Origin: Mariniphaga sp964559175
GTDB taxonomy: Bacteria; Bacteroidota; Bacteroidia; Bacteroidales; Prolixibacteraceae
Assembly: GCA_964559175.1 (NCBI GenBank)
Contig: CAZLGT010000004.1
Span: forward strand, 1-64,000
Length of the DNA stretch: 64,000 nt
Direction: 5' to 3'
Translations under genes and position numbers: made by a program
The notes under the pieces: generated by a model
Seen by the model: only the letters and a program-made list of their open reading frames with translations
The model's database searches: none
Told to the model about the DNA's origin: nothing
In this document: piece by piece, positions 16,405 through 25,309 of the stretch
Position numbering within the stretch: the stretch's first letter is position 1
How the letters are laid out: the number at the start of each line of letters is the position of its first letter

Positions 16405-18015
16405 CTATTGTATTTTAAACGAAATTGGGTCGAGGTCGATTGCTACTCCATCATCCCCAACTGCTCTGATGTTTGAAATATAAATTAAGCTATTTGGATT
16501 CAGCCTTCTGAATTGTTCCTTTTGTTCTTCGGTAAACCGGTTCGAGTTGCTTTCAAAAAAGTTGACATACCCTCCGGCTGCTGAAATTTCAATTCTGAAC
16601 TGGGTAACAGTATATCTGAATTCGAAATCGAAATCTTCCAGTACAGCCATCACACCATCTTCAACCACCAGACGCTCTCTGCGAATGGAACCGCCTGCCA
16701 TACCTGCAACCTGTGCAACCGGTTCGGGAACTCTTTTAACACGCCAGTTTGTAGAACCCAGCAATCGCCTTTGGCCGCCAATATTGGCATGTACCGAAAC
16801 GGTTGTTCTTCTTCCCTGCTCATCCAGTTCGTCGGGTCGGATGATATATTCGTTTCCGCGTTTTATAACGGAGCCGTTGGTCATGGTTACTTCCAGGTTT
16901 TCGTGCGGAATGCCACCGCCTCCAACATCGAAAGGATTGTCGAGGCCACGGTAGAATACATTCATGCGGGTAGCCGACATGGTTACACTTGGCTGGGTAA
17001 CCTGGTATTCCTGCCTGAACGGATAATTTCTTACAATACCTCCCGGTGCTCTGTATTTTATCATTCCGCTCCAGCTAAAAACTCCGGGTTCCGAGGTTTT
17101 AATCCTGTAGGTAGCTTTGCCGTCCTGAACGGATACCGGACGGTTGTTAATCAAAATTTCAGGCTGTTGTGTGGTATCTTCGGCAGCAAGAAAAACTTCT
17201 GCTACGTATTCGTCTCCCTGCAAAACAATATTTGAGTTGGGAATAACACGGGCGCCCAGTTTGTTAAACATAAAAGCCCCGGCATCGATTTGCCCGAAGA
17301 GGTAGTTGATGAGGTTGGCTTCTGAATTTTTGATGTCGATTTGTATTTTCGATAAAAGTGTAAGTGCTGCTACCAGAGGTTTATCGAGAAACCGTTCTGT
17401 TTCCCACGATTTGCTTTCGCCACCTTCTCTCAGATTAACCGGTGGGTCGGAAGTATCCAGTGCACTTTCAACTGTGCTTTTCAAATCAACATCCGAGTCA
17501 TCGATTAAAGCAAGGAGCTCTTCACGAAAATGGTCAATGGTTTCCTTTAATTCCGTTGCTTTATTTTGTGTAATCAGAAATTCTGAAGGAGCATTCAGGT
17601 CGTCGGGTTTCGACATAATCAGTGTGTCTCCGCTTTGGGTAACTAAGAAAAAGTCGGTTGATTTGAGTGGGTTGTCGCTGGAAAGAGGTTTTGAGCCTGA
17701 TTTGATGACAAGGTCTTCTTTAATATGGCTGATATACGATATGAGACTATCGGTTTTTGTTTTTACCATATCCGCTTTTGTTTTCCATTCGCCCACCCGT
17801 GCTTCATTTTCGGCATAGGCCTGTTCAAAGCGCGCATAAACCTGAGCATTTTTCATGTCCACTGTTCTGAGGGTATTTATCAGGCTGATATCGACAACTT
17901 TAAATGCCTCGAGTACCTCGGACGCAACGTTTAATGCCAACATTGCGGTGAGTACAAGGTACATCATGTTTATCATTTTTTGCCGAGGTGATTCCGGACA
18001 ATTCTTTGAACCCAT
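16405..18015 (-). CDS. gldM: Type IX secretion motor protein GldM (PorM)
   Basis: A 536-residue inner-membrane protein with one N-terminal transmembrane helix (MINMMYLVLTAMLALNVAS, residues about 14-32) and a long periplasmic part of four domains (helical D1, then beta D2-D4). With GldL it forms the proton-driven rotary motor that powers type IX secretion and gliding; the periplasmic shaft contacts the GldK/GldN ring. The opening S-P-R-Q-K-M-I-N-M-M-Y-L-V-L is characteristic. The gene follows gldL by 20 bp and precedes gldN by 2 bp. Confidence 0.97.
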   Translation of the reverse strand: MGSKNCPESPRQKMINMMYLVLTAMLALNVASEVLEAFKVVDISLINTLRTVDMKNAQVYARFEQAYAENEARVGEWKTKADMVKTKTDSLISYISHIKEDLVIKSGSKPLSSDNPLKSTDFFLVTQSGDTLIMSKPDDLNAPSEFLITQNKATELKETIDHFREELLALIDDSDVDLKSTVESALDTSDPPVNLREGGESKSWETERFLDKPLVAALTLLSKIQIDIKNSEANLINYLFGQIDAGAFMFNKLGARVIPNSNIVLQGDEYVAEVFLAAEDTTQQPEILINNRPVSVQDGKATYRIKTSEPGVFSWSGMIKYRAPGGIVRNYPFRQEYQVTQPSVTMSATRMNVFYRGLDNPFDVGGGGIPHENLEVTMTNGSVIKRGNEYIIRPDELDEQGRRTTVSVHANIGGQRRLLGSTNWRVKRVPEPVAQVAGMAGGSIRRERLVVEDGVMAVLEDFDFEFRYTVTQFRIEISAAGGYVNFFESNSNRFTEEQKEQFRRLNPNSLIYISNIRAVGDDGVAIDLDPISFKIQ

Positions 18016-18035
18016 AATTCAGTTACTTCAAATTA

Positions 18036-19007
18036 TTACTTTTTGTAACTCAGTGCACCCAACATATTTCCATAGATGGTATTCAGAGCTTCCAAATGTT
18101 TATTTAACTGTTCGGCGTTTTCCTTATATTTTTGGAGTTCAGATACCGATGAAGACAGTATTTCATTCATCTGGCCCAAATCGCTGCTGAATTTATGACT
18201 TGCTTCAAATTGTGCTTTGGTTCCCCTTAGCTGCGATTCAAAACTTTCATTCAGTGCGTTAATATTATGATTCAGCTTCTCCAGATTGTTCGAGTACATT
18301 TTGGAACTTTCACTGATGTTCTTCAAATCTGAAGAAAAGGCGCCCGATGCCCCGTTCACCGTTTCGGAGAGTTTCTGACCGGTTTCTGCAAGTTTGGTCG
18401 AAAAGTCTTCGCTGCTCTTGTGCAGTTTTTCTATGGCGGTTTTTCCGGTACCGGAAAGCTGATCAGATGCCTGAGCATAAGAATTAACCAGTTTTTCTAC
18501 CGAAGCATTTACGGTTTCGTTGGCTCTTTGGTTGATTTCAGCAAATGTGTTCATGGATTCAGATGCCGAACTCAGGTTTTTTACGTACAGGTCGGTAGCA
18601 AGGGTCGCCGACGATATGTCGCTGATGCCACGTGCTGCTGCTGACAGTTCATTCAGGCTTTTTCCAACTTTCTCAATCAATTCTGGTGAAAGATCAGACG
18701 AGGGAAGCAACTGGTTAAAACCGTTTTTTCCCCTCCGGTTATAATCCTCTTCGTCCAGTACTTCGTAATCGTCGCGAAGTTCCGGATACACTTTTGCCCA
18801 TTCCGGCATTTCAAGCGGAGGTTCAAAAGCAGATAAAAAGAATATGATTGCTTCTGTTACCAATCCGATAGTAAGCAGCAATCCTCCATATTGCCAGTGC
18901 TGGAGTTTGAATAGTGCCCCAAGCATTACAATTGAAGCACCCCATCCATAAACATAGCCCATGAATGTTTTCCAGCGTTTTGTTTTGAAAATTTCTCCAA
19001 TATTCAT
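18036..19007 (-). CDS. gldL: Type IX secretion motor protein GldL (PorL)
   Basis: A 323-residue protein with two N-terminal transmembrane helices (residues about 15-35 and 40-58) and a long cytoplasmic coiled coil rich in Ser, Glu and Asn. The conserved Glu in the second helix (VTEAIIFF, about residue 48) is the proposed proton-path residue of the five-subunit GldL ring that surrounds the GldM dimer. The opening F-K-T-K-R-W-K-T-F-M-G-Y-x-Y-G-x-G-A-S is family-typical. It lies between gldK (32 bp) and gldM (20 bp). Confidence 0.97.
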   Translation of the reverse strand: MNIGEIFKTKRWKTFMGYVYGWGASIVMLGALFKLQHWQYGGLLLTIGLVTEAIIFFLSAFEPPLEMPEWAKVYPELRDDYEVLDEEDYNRRGKNGFNQLLPSSDLSPELIEKVGKSLNELSAAARGISDISSATLATDLYVKNLSSASESMNTFAEINQRANETVNASVEKLVNSYAQASDQLSGTGKTAIEKLHKSSEDFSTKLAETGQKLSETVNGASGAFSSDLKNISESSKMYSNNLEKLNHNINALNESFESQLRGTKAQFEASHKFSSDLGQMNEILSSSVSELQKYKENAEQLNKHLEALNTIYGNMLGALSYKK

Positions 19008-19039
19008 TTTATTGAGGTAAAAGATTAGTAACTGTTTTT

Positions 19040-20380
19040 TTAATTGAATTCTTCACCAAAGGTTGATCGGACACAACGGAAACCTACAAATGATTTTGTT
19101 GTATCCTGATATTCGAAACTACGGGTTGAAACCTGCGTAAAGTATGCAATGTCTTTCCATGATCCTCCCCGAACCACCTTTCTTTTCATCACGGGTGGAT
19201 CATCGGGCCGGGCATTGTAGGTGAAAGTCGGATTCAGGTCGCTGAAGTAGTTGTATCCGGCTTCATCGTAAGCTGTTTCGGTCCATTCTGCAACGTTGCC
19301 CGACATGTCGTATAATCCATAGGCATTGGGCTCATAACTTCCAACCTTCATGGTTGAAATACCTCCGTCTTCCACGTAATTGCCTCGCAAGGGTTTAAAG
19401 TTTGCCAGGAAAACCCCGTCTTCATCGCGTGCATAGTATCCTCCCCACGGGTACATCGAAAAATCTTTACCTCCCCGTGCGGCGTATTCCCATTCTACCT
19501 CGGTGGGTAACCGGTAAGCCATCATCGATGGCTGCCGTTTGCTGGTCAGATAGTCTGTTTGAATTTTTGTTCTCCAGTTGCAAAAAGCAAGTGCCTGTTT
19601 CCAGGTTACACCTACAACAGGGTAATCGTCGAAACCGGGATGCCAGAAATAACGGGTAGCCCAGGGTTCGTTGTAGGAATAGGTAAAATCGCGAATCCAG
19701 GTAAGTGTATCGGGATACACGTGTACCTGATCGTTCATAATGAATGCCGAACGGTTTTCAATGGGTCTGAGTTCACCGTCGGGGTCGTAAACATTGCCTT
19801 CGTACCTTTGTGTTTCAAAGTTATAGCTGTTCGACCTTTTGGCTGCCTGTTGCAGGTCAATCCACCAGTATTCATAAACCAGTTTCCTGCTGTCAACTTC
19901 CTGTTTCCCGAAAAAACGTTCATTTTCGGGGATGTATAAATCCTGCATGGCCATCTGGTAGTCGGGATCGCGCCAGTCGATTTTTTCGCGCCAGTTGATG
20001 CGTGGCGGATCAATGGGAGTTCCGTCGCGGCTTTCGGTAATCAGGAATTCGGGATATTGGTCTCCGAGCATCCTGCGGGCGATGGAGTCCTTCACCCAGG
20101 TTACAAACTGGCGGTATTCGTTATTGGTTATTTCTGTGTCATCCATCCAAAATGCGTCCTGTGAAACCGTTCGGGTAGGAACGCCCGACATGGCCGGATC
20201 CTGGTCGCTTGGACCGATGTTGAAACTTCCCCGGGGAACATAAACCATTCCGTAGGGTTGGGTTTCGCGCCATTTAGGTCTTTTTTGTACTCCAACCAAC
20301 TCTCCGGTTCCAGATGATGAACAACCGGTAAAGATGACAAGTGAACCAAGTACAACTGCAATTAAAAAAAGTTTTTTCAT
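19040..20380 (-). CDS. gldK: Type IX secretion outer-membrane ring lipoprotein GldK (PorK)
   Basis: A 446-residue lipoprotein (lipobox VIFTGC, Cys near residue 20) with an FGE/sulfatase-modifying-factor domain: M-D-D-T-E-I-T-N-N-E-Y near 80, YWWIDLQQAAKR, VGVTWKQALAFCNWR, YGLYDMSGNVAEW and VRGGSWKD. GldK forms the periplasmic ring at the outer membrane with GldN. It is in the canonical position, directly after porP/sprF (22 bp) and before gldL, so this copy rather than the one at 14191 is taken as the orthologue. Confidence 0.95.
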   Translation of the reverse strand: MKKLFLIAVVLGSLVIFTGCSSSGTGELVGVQKRPKWRETQPYGMVYVPRGSFNIGPSDQDPAMSGVPTRTVSQDAFWMDDTEITNNEYRQFVTWVKDSIARRMLGDQYPEFLITESRDGTPIDPPRINWREKIDWRDPDYQMAMQDLYIPENERFFGKQEVDSRKLVYEYWWIDLQQAAKRSNSYNFETQRYEGNVYDPDGELRPIENRSAFIMNDQVHVYPDTLTWIRDFTYSYNEPWATRYFWHPGFDDYPVVGVTWKQALAFCNWRTKIQTDYLTSKRQPSMMAYRLPTEVEWEYAARGGKDFSMYPWGGYYARDEDGVFLANFKPLRGNYVEDGGISTMKVGSYEPNAYGLYDMSGNVAEWTETAYDEAGYNYFSDLNPTFTYNARPDDPPVMKRKVVRGGSWKDIAYFTQVSTRSFEYQDTTKSFVGFRCVRSTFGEEFN

Positions 20381-20401
20381 AGCTCAAATATATGGCTTTC
20401 T

Positions 20402-21352
20402 TTATAAAAATCTTATACTTCTATATTTCTGGCTTCGGTTTCGCTCCAGATTAACCGAATAACTAATAAAAATTTCGTGGGAGGCAAATCCATAGTAACC
20501 TATGGCTGAGGTAACCAAATCAAAAGAGTAACCCACTTTAAGTCCGTTGGCCAGTTCAAGACCCAACAGCAGGGCAACGGCATCGTTTACCCTGTAAGAA
20601 ATACCTCCCCAAAACCGGTCGTCGTAAACAACATTTGTGTTCACATCCACCTGCCATGCAGCCAGGTCGGACTTAAACAAGAACGAAGGCCGTAACTCAA
20701 ATAACGGATCGGCCAGTTTAATATTGTATCCACCCATTAAATAATAATGCCTTGACAAATATGCACTTGCATAGTCGTCGTACTCAATGGCCGGCTGATT
20801 GATATGCGTTACCGACAGGCCTAAATAATACTGGTTTGATGAAAGGTAAAGCCCGCCGCCCAAATCAAATGCCAGTTGACTCACTTCTCCCTGAGGAATT
20901 GCAGGGTCGGAACCGGGTTGTGTATAAATGCCGTAATCGTCTTCGGGCACTTCCCAATTGCCATTGATGCTTTGGTTGTAAAAGCCGGCGGAAAGCCCGA
21001 TTCCCAGCGTGCCAAAACTCAGCTCGGTTTTATATGCATAGCTGCCATTAATCAAAATATTTTTTGCGAATCCCAACTGATCGCTTACTATATTCAGACC
21101 AACACCGCCCGGGGTTCCAAATAAATTTGTGGCCGCATCTACGCTAAAAACCAGTGTTTTCGGAGCTCCTTTCATTCCCTCCCATTGATATCGGTTTAAA
21201 ATTATCCCACTAATGGCATTTTCGGCTCCTGCATACCCCGGATTAACACCCAATTTATAATACATATTGTTTGTAAACTGCGGATCTTGCTGGCCCATAG
21301 CCGTCAGGTTTATTATTAACAGCAAATATAGAAAAGAAATAATTTTTTTCAT
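20402..21352 (-). CDS. PorP/SprF-family outer-membrane protein
   Basis: A 316-residue beta-barrel protein with a signal peptide (ISFLYLLLIINLTAMG) and the family opening Q-D-P-Q-F-T-N-N-M-Y. PorP/SprF proteins are membrane partners of T9SS components or of T9SS type B substrates. First gene of the minus-strand T9SS operon porP-gldK-gldL-gldM-gldN-gldK2, matching the porPKLMN order of Porphyromonas. The 215-bp upstream region should hold the operon promoter; no convincing -33/-7 pair was identified there. Confidence 0.9.
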   Translation of the reverse strand: MKKIISFLYLLLIINLTAMGQQDPQFTNNMYYKLGVNPGYAGAENAISGIILNRYQWEGMKGAPKTLVFSVDAATNLFGTPGGVGLNIVSDQLGFAKNILINGSYAYKTELSFGTLGIGLSAGFYNQSINGNWEVPEDDYGIYTQPGSDPAIPQGEVSQLAFDLGGGLYLSSNQYYLGLSVTHINQPAIEYDDYASAYLSRHYYLMGGYNIKLADPLFELRPSFLFKSDLAAWQVDVNTNVVYDDRFWGGISYRVNDAVALLLGLELANGLKVGYSFDLVTSAIGYYGFASHEIFISYSVNLERNRSQKYRSIRFL

Positions 21353-21567
21353 GTGTTTACAATTGTTAATTTTTTATGGTAACACATGGAATTCGCATTA
21401 GGTCATAATTGTATTTTTTGATGTATGTATTCATTCTCATGCTCATTTCATACTCCTTTTTGGATGCGGCATAAATTTAATTTCAATTCAGGCTAAAGAA
21501 ATAAAAAATTGTTGTTTGTAACAAACTTCTGTTAACCTGGTAAGCAAAGAACGCACGCATTTTTCTA

Positions 21568-22707
21568 TTATTTTGATAAGCTATCTATTTTTTGAACGAA
21601 TTTGAGCCAGCGCTCCGGTATTTCGTTTTCGGCAGCCTGGTTGTATTCTTCTTTTGAACAGGCTATTTCGATGGTTTCTCCATGAATTGATTGCACCTCA
21701 AACCACCATCGATCTGTTTTTGGTTCGTGCAAAAAAACAACCGGATGGTCCAGTCCGTCGATTTGAACCTTGTAAACCGTTCTTTTTTCCGATTGCCGGC
21801 GGCATGAAACCCCCTCGAGGAAATACCAGATAATTTCAGCAGCCAGGCTGTAAGTAATGCAATTTTCAATGCCTGGTTTCACGCCAAACAGGCCGAAAGC
21901 TTTCATCTGCTGGCCTAATCCGGCGTAACGGGCCAGGAGGCATGCTTCCTCGCCGCGCAAGCCGTTAGGATTTTTTTGATGAGTGGATGGCGCTTCGGTA
22001 TATTTAACAGCGCCCATATCGAATGACAACACATCTGAAGACCGCAGAATCAATTCTGCCTGCTGAATGTTGTCGCGCAGCTGACCCAACCGAATGTGCT
22101 CTCCCAGCCCCTTTGTTTTTTCCATCAGTTTCTCCCCTGTCAGGTGGTTTTGATACCCGATGAGGCTGAACTGAAAAAGGTTGGTCTGGGTTTTAAAAAG
22201 CCGGGTCAGGTAATTGCCGGAGTGAAACGGTTCAACACTTTTTTTTACATCGGGAACGGCATCGATGGTAGAAAACCAAAAGAAGGGTTTGTTTTGAAAT
22301 GCTTCGCAGATGCCCAGCGTTACATCCTGACTCCCTCCCATAATAACCGGAATTATATCTGCTTCAAGCAAATATTCTACGGCATCGCGCAAGGCCAGAA
22401 AAGTTCCTCTGGTGCTGGTGGCCGGTTTCAGGTTTCCCAAATCGGTAATATGTAATTTGTTGTTTAAAACCGCCAGCCGGTATAGTGCCTTTCTGATATT
22501 GTCAGGCGCCGAATTTTTCTTTTTCTGCCATTTCCCGTTTTCAAACGGAACTCCAATCAGGGCCACATCCACTTTGGCAAGGGCCGATGAGGAAACGGCG
22601 GCGCTGTTTTTCTCCACAGCCACTCCCAGGGAATATTTTCCCGGCGGATATCCGTTTGATTTAATTTGGGAAAAATCAACCGGGTCAAAATAATCGGGCA
22701 AATTCAT
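21568..22707 (-). CDS. Arginase/formimidoylglutamase-fold protein with degraded metal site
   Basis: A 379-residue cytoplasmic protein with the ureohydrolase (arginase/agmatinase/HutG) fold. The manganese-binding motifs are altered: the usual G-G-G-H-D reads G-G-S-Q-D (near residue 122), D-A-H-x-D reads D-A-V-P-D (near 148), and D-x-D-x-x-D-P reads F-D-M-G-A-V-K-Y-T-E-A-P (near 230). Most metal-ligand histidines and aspartates are therefore missing, so catalysis by the family mechanism is unlikely. A C-terminal extension of about 70 residues is not part of arginase. A homologue between topA and the gldK operon is, as I recall, common in Bacteroidota, suggesting a conserved non-enzymatic role. 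Confidence 0.75.
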   Translation of the reverse strand: MNLPDYFDPVDFSQIKSNGYPPGKYSLGVAVEKNSAAVSSSALAKVDVALIGVPFENGKWQKKKNSAPDNIRKALYRLAVLNNKLHITDLGNLKPATSTRGTFLALRDAVEYLLEADIIPVIMGGSQDVTLGICEAFQNKPFFWFSTIDAVPDVKKSVEPFHSGNYLTRLFKTQTNLFQFSLIGYQNHLTGEKLMEKTKGLGEHIRLGQLRDNIQQAELILRSSDVLSFDMGAVKYTEAPSTHQKNPNGLRGEEACLLARYAGLGQQMKAFGLFGVKPGIENCITYSLAAEIIWYFLEGVSCRRQSEKRTVYKVQIDGLDHPVVFLHEPKTDRWWFEVQSIHGETIEIACSKEEYNQAAENEIPERWLKFVQKIDSLSK

Positions 22708-22761
22708 TATTTCAGTTTTTGCAAAAATAAAGGCAAATGTCGAATCATCTGCCTTTTACTG

Positions 22762-25101
22762 CTATTTCTTTTTTCGTGCCCTTTTGGTTTTTGGTTCAGG
22801 TGCTTCGCTGATTATTTTTTTGCAATCTTCGAGCGAAAGCTCCTCTGCCTTGAGTTTTTTTGGGATTTTGTAGTTTTTCTTTTTAAATGAAATGTAGGGA
22901 CCCCATCTGCCGTTCAGGATTTTTAAATCCGGCTCTTCATCAAAAACCCGGATGACCGCTTTTCTGTCTTTTTCTCTTTTGGCTTCAATCAACTCTACGG
23001 CACGCTCAAGGCCAACAGTAAACGGATCATCTTCTTTTTCGAGCGAAACAAATTTATTGTCGTGTCTTACATAAGGCCCAAAGCGGCCAATACTTACTGT
23101 TACTTTTTTGTTTTCGTATTCGCCCAGGTCACGCGGCAGTTTAAACAAATCGAGGACCTCTTCAAGGGTAATGGTTTCCAGGTGCTGACCTGCCCGCAGA
23201 CTGGAAAATTGTGGTTTTTCGTCGTTATCTTCCGAGGTGGCTTCACCCAGTTGGGCTACCGGGCCGTACCGGCCAATTTTTACCGAAACCTGTTTGCCTG
23301 TTTTGGGGTCGTTGCCCAAAATACGCTCTCCTTTCGAGCGTTCAGAATGTTTGAGTACATCTTCTACCTGAACATGAAACGGCTGGTAGAATTTATCAAT
23401 CATTTCATTCCAAACCAGTTCACCATCAGCAATATCGTCAAATTCTTTTTCAACACTGGCTGTGAAATTGTAGTCCATAATCTGCTCGAAGTTTTCCATC
23501 AGAAAGTCGTTAACCACCATTCCGATATCGGTTGGGAAAAGTTTCGATTTTTCAGTACCGGTAATTTCTGTTTTTGTTTTTTCTGAAATTTTTTGGTTTT
23601 TCAGCAAAACCACGTCGAATTCCCTTTCAACGCCCGGGCGGTCTTCTTTCACCACATAGTTGCGGTTTTGAATGGTGGTAATGGTAGGCGCATAGGTTGA
23701 AGGCCTGCCAATGCCCAACTCTTCCAGTTTTTTCACCAGCGATGCTTCGGTGTAGCGCGGGGGACGTTGCGAAAAGCGCTGGGTTGCTGTGATAAATGCC
23801 ATGCGCAGTACATCCCTGGCTTTAATGGGTGGAATAATTTCCTGTCCGGCAGGAGGGTTTCCATTTTCATCGTCGGTCGATTCCATGTAAACTTTCAGAA
23901 AACCATCGAAAATAATTACTTCACCTGAAACAGTAAATACTTCCGGTGCTGTTGAAACCGAAATGGTTACATTGGTTTTTTCCAGTTTGGCATCAGCCAT
24001 TTGCGAGGCCATAGTACGTTTCCAAATGAGTTCGTACAGCCGTTGTTCCTGGGCTGAACCACTCACCGTTTCGTTGCTCATGTATGTCGGCCTGATGGCT
24101 TCGTGCGCCTCTTGTGCACCTTTCGATTTCGAGCTGTATTTTCTGATTTTTACATAGTTTTCACCATGCAATTCAATAATTTTTTCCTTGGTTGTGTTTA
24201 TGGCTAATCCGGAAAGGTTTACCGAATCGGTACGCATGTAGGTAATTTTTCCGCTTTCGTAAAGCCGTTGTGCCACCGACATGGTTTGCGCTACCGAAAA
24301 GTTCAGCTTGCGACTGGCCTCCTGCTGAAGCGTGGAGGTGGTAAAAGGCGGAGCCGGCGAGCGTTTGGCCGGTTTTTTTACCACATCGGCAACTGAAAAT
24401 TCTGCCGATTGGCATTTATCTAAAAATGCGTATGCCTCCTTTTTGGTTGAAAAACGTTTGTTAAGTTCAGCTTTCAGCTCTGCCGGGTTTCCGATTTCAT
24501 CCTTTGCCAGAAAAGTGCCGGTTACCCTGTACCATGTTTCACTTTTAAAATTGATGATTTCGCGTTCGCGTTCAACAATTAGGCGCACGGCCACCGACTG
24601 AACACGACCTGCCGACAGTGCCGGTTTTACTTTTTTCCATAAAACAGGCGATACCTCAAATCCCACAATGCGGTCGAGCACCCGGCGGGCCTGCTGGGCA
24701 TTCACCAGATTGTCGTCAATCGAACGCGGGTTTTCAATGGCGCGCTGAATGGCTTCTTTGGTAATTTCATGAAAAACAATCCGTTTGGTATTCTTCGGAT
24801 CGAGTTTTAACACTTCTTTCAGATGCCATGCAATGGCTTCTCCCTCACGGTCTTCATCGGAAGCGAGCCAAACCATTTCGGCGCCTTTTGCCATTTTTTT
24901 CAGTTCTGCAACAATTTTTTTCTTGTCGGGGGTAACCACATACTTGGGCTGGTAATTTTTTTCCAAATCAATTCCAAAATCCTTCTTCTCCAAATCACGA
25001 ATGTGTCCCATGCACGAGGTTACTGTGTATCCTTTTCCCAGAAATTTCTCAATGGTTTTTGCTTTTGCAGGCGACTCAACTATCACAAGATTTTCTTGCA
25101 T
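22762..25101 (-). CDS. topA: DNA topoisomerase I (type IA)
   Basis: A 779-residue enzyme that relaxes negative supercoils by single-strand passage. The Toprim domain opens at VESPAKAKTIEKFLG (residue 8) with D-E-D-R-E-G-E near 111. The active-site Tyr lies in GKITYMRTDSVNLS near residue 287, and the family T-x-x-P-P-P-F-T-T-S-T-L-Q-Q-E motif precedes it. Instead of zinc ribbons the C-terminus has three repeats of about 60-90 residues (G-R-Y-G-P, G-R-F-G-P-Y, G-R-W-G-P-Y), the usual Bacteroidota form, and a basic KTKRARKKK tail. It is transcribed divergently from the PBP gene and ends 54 bp before the arginase-fold gene. Confidence 0.97.
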   Translation of the reverse strand: MQENLVIVESPAKAKTIEKFLGKGYTVTSCMGHIRDLEKKDFGIDLEKNYQPKYVVTPDKKKIVAELKKMAKGAEMVWLASDEDREGEAIAWHLKEVLKLDPKNTKRIVFHEITKEAIQRAIENPRSIDDNLVNAQQARRVLDRIVGFEVSPVLWKKVKPALSAGRVQSVAVRLIVEREREIINFKSETWYRVTGTFLAKDEIGNPAELKAELNKRFSTKKEAYAFLDKCQSAEFSVADVVKKPAKRSPAPPFTTSTLQQEASRKLNFSVAQTMSVAQRLYESGKITYMRTDSVNLSGLAINTTKEKIIELHGENYVKIRKYSSKSKGAQEAHEAIRPTYMSNETVSGSAQEQRLYELIWKRTMASQMADAKLEKTNVTISVSTAPEVFTVSGEVIIFDGFLKVYMESTDDENGNPPAGQEIIPPIKARDVLRMAFITATQRFSQRPPRYTEASLVKKLEELGIGRPSTYAPTITTIQNRNYVVKEDRPGVEREFDVVLLKNQKISEKTKTEITGTEKSKLFPTDIGMVVNDFLMENFEQIMDYNFTASVEKEFDDIADGELVWNEMIDKFYQPFHVQVEDVLKHSERSKGERILGNDPKTGKQVSVKIGRYGPVAQLGEATSEDNDEKPQFSSLRAGQHLETITLEEVLDLFKLPRDLGEYENKKVTVSIGRFGPYVRHDNKFVSLEKEDDPFTVGLERAVELIEAKREKDRKAVIRVFDEEPDLKILNGRWGPYISFKKKNYKIPKKLKAEELSLEDCKKIISEAPEPKTKRARKKK

Positions 25102-25255
25102 ACGCTATGTTTCCTTTTTTAAAATTTTTGCAAATTAAAGAAAATGAAACGCTAAGTTCAAAATTTAATTTGCTTATTTTTAATCTATTTATTTGAAAAT
25201 GATTTAATTATTTGTAAAAAATAAAATTTTGGCCCTAATCAACCCGTTATATTAA

Positions 25256-25285
25256 TTGCTTCCACAACGGAAACATTTATATTTG
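25256..25285 (+). promoter_or_regulatory. Bacteroidota-type promoter for the PBP1A gene
   Basis: TTG at 25256-25258 and TATATTTG at 25278-25285 fit the Bacteroidota -33 (TTTG) and -7 (TAnnTTTG) elements with a 19-bp gap. The expected transcript begins near 25290, which makes ATG 25310 the natural start and rules out the TTG at 25256 as a start codon. Confidence 0.6.
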
Positions 25286-25309
25286 CCGAATGATTTAATC
25301 CTGTTATTT

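Noticed and set aside
21353..21385. GTGTTTAC and GTAACAC near the porP start as a NikR operator
   Set aside because: Half-sites differ and the spacing (about 18 bp) does not match the 14-bp sites at 11834 and 12281; a second isolated GTAACAC at 41818 shows chance occurrences.
25256..25309. TTG start giving an 18-residue longer PBP1A
   Set aside because: The TTG is part of a well-spaced promoter (TTG-N19-TATATTTG) and the extra residues precede the membrane anchor without family support.
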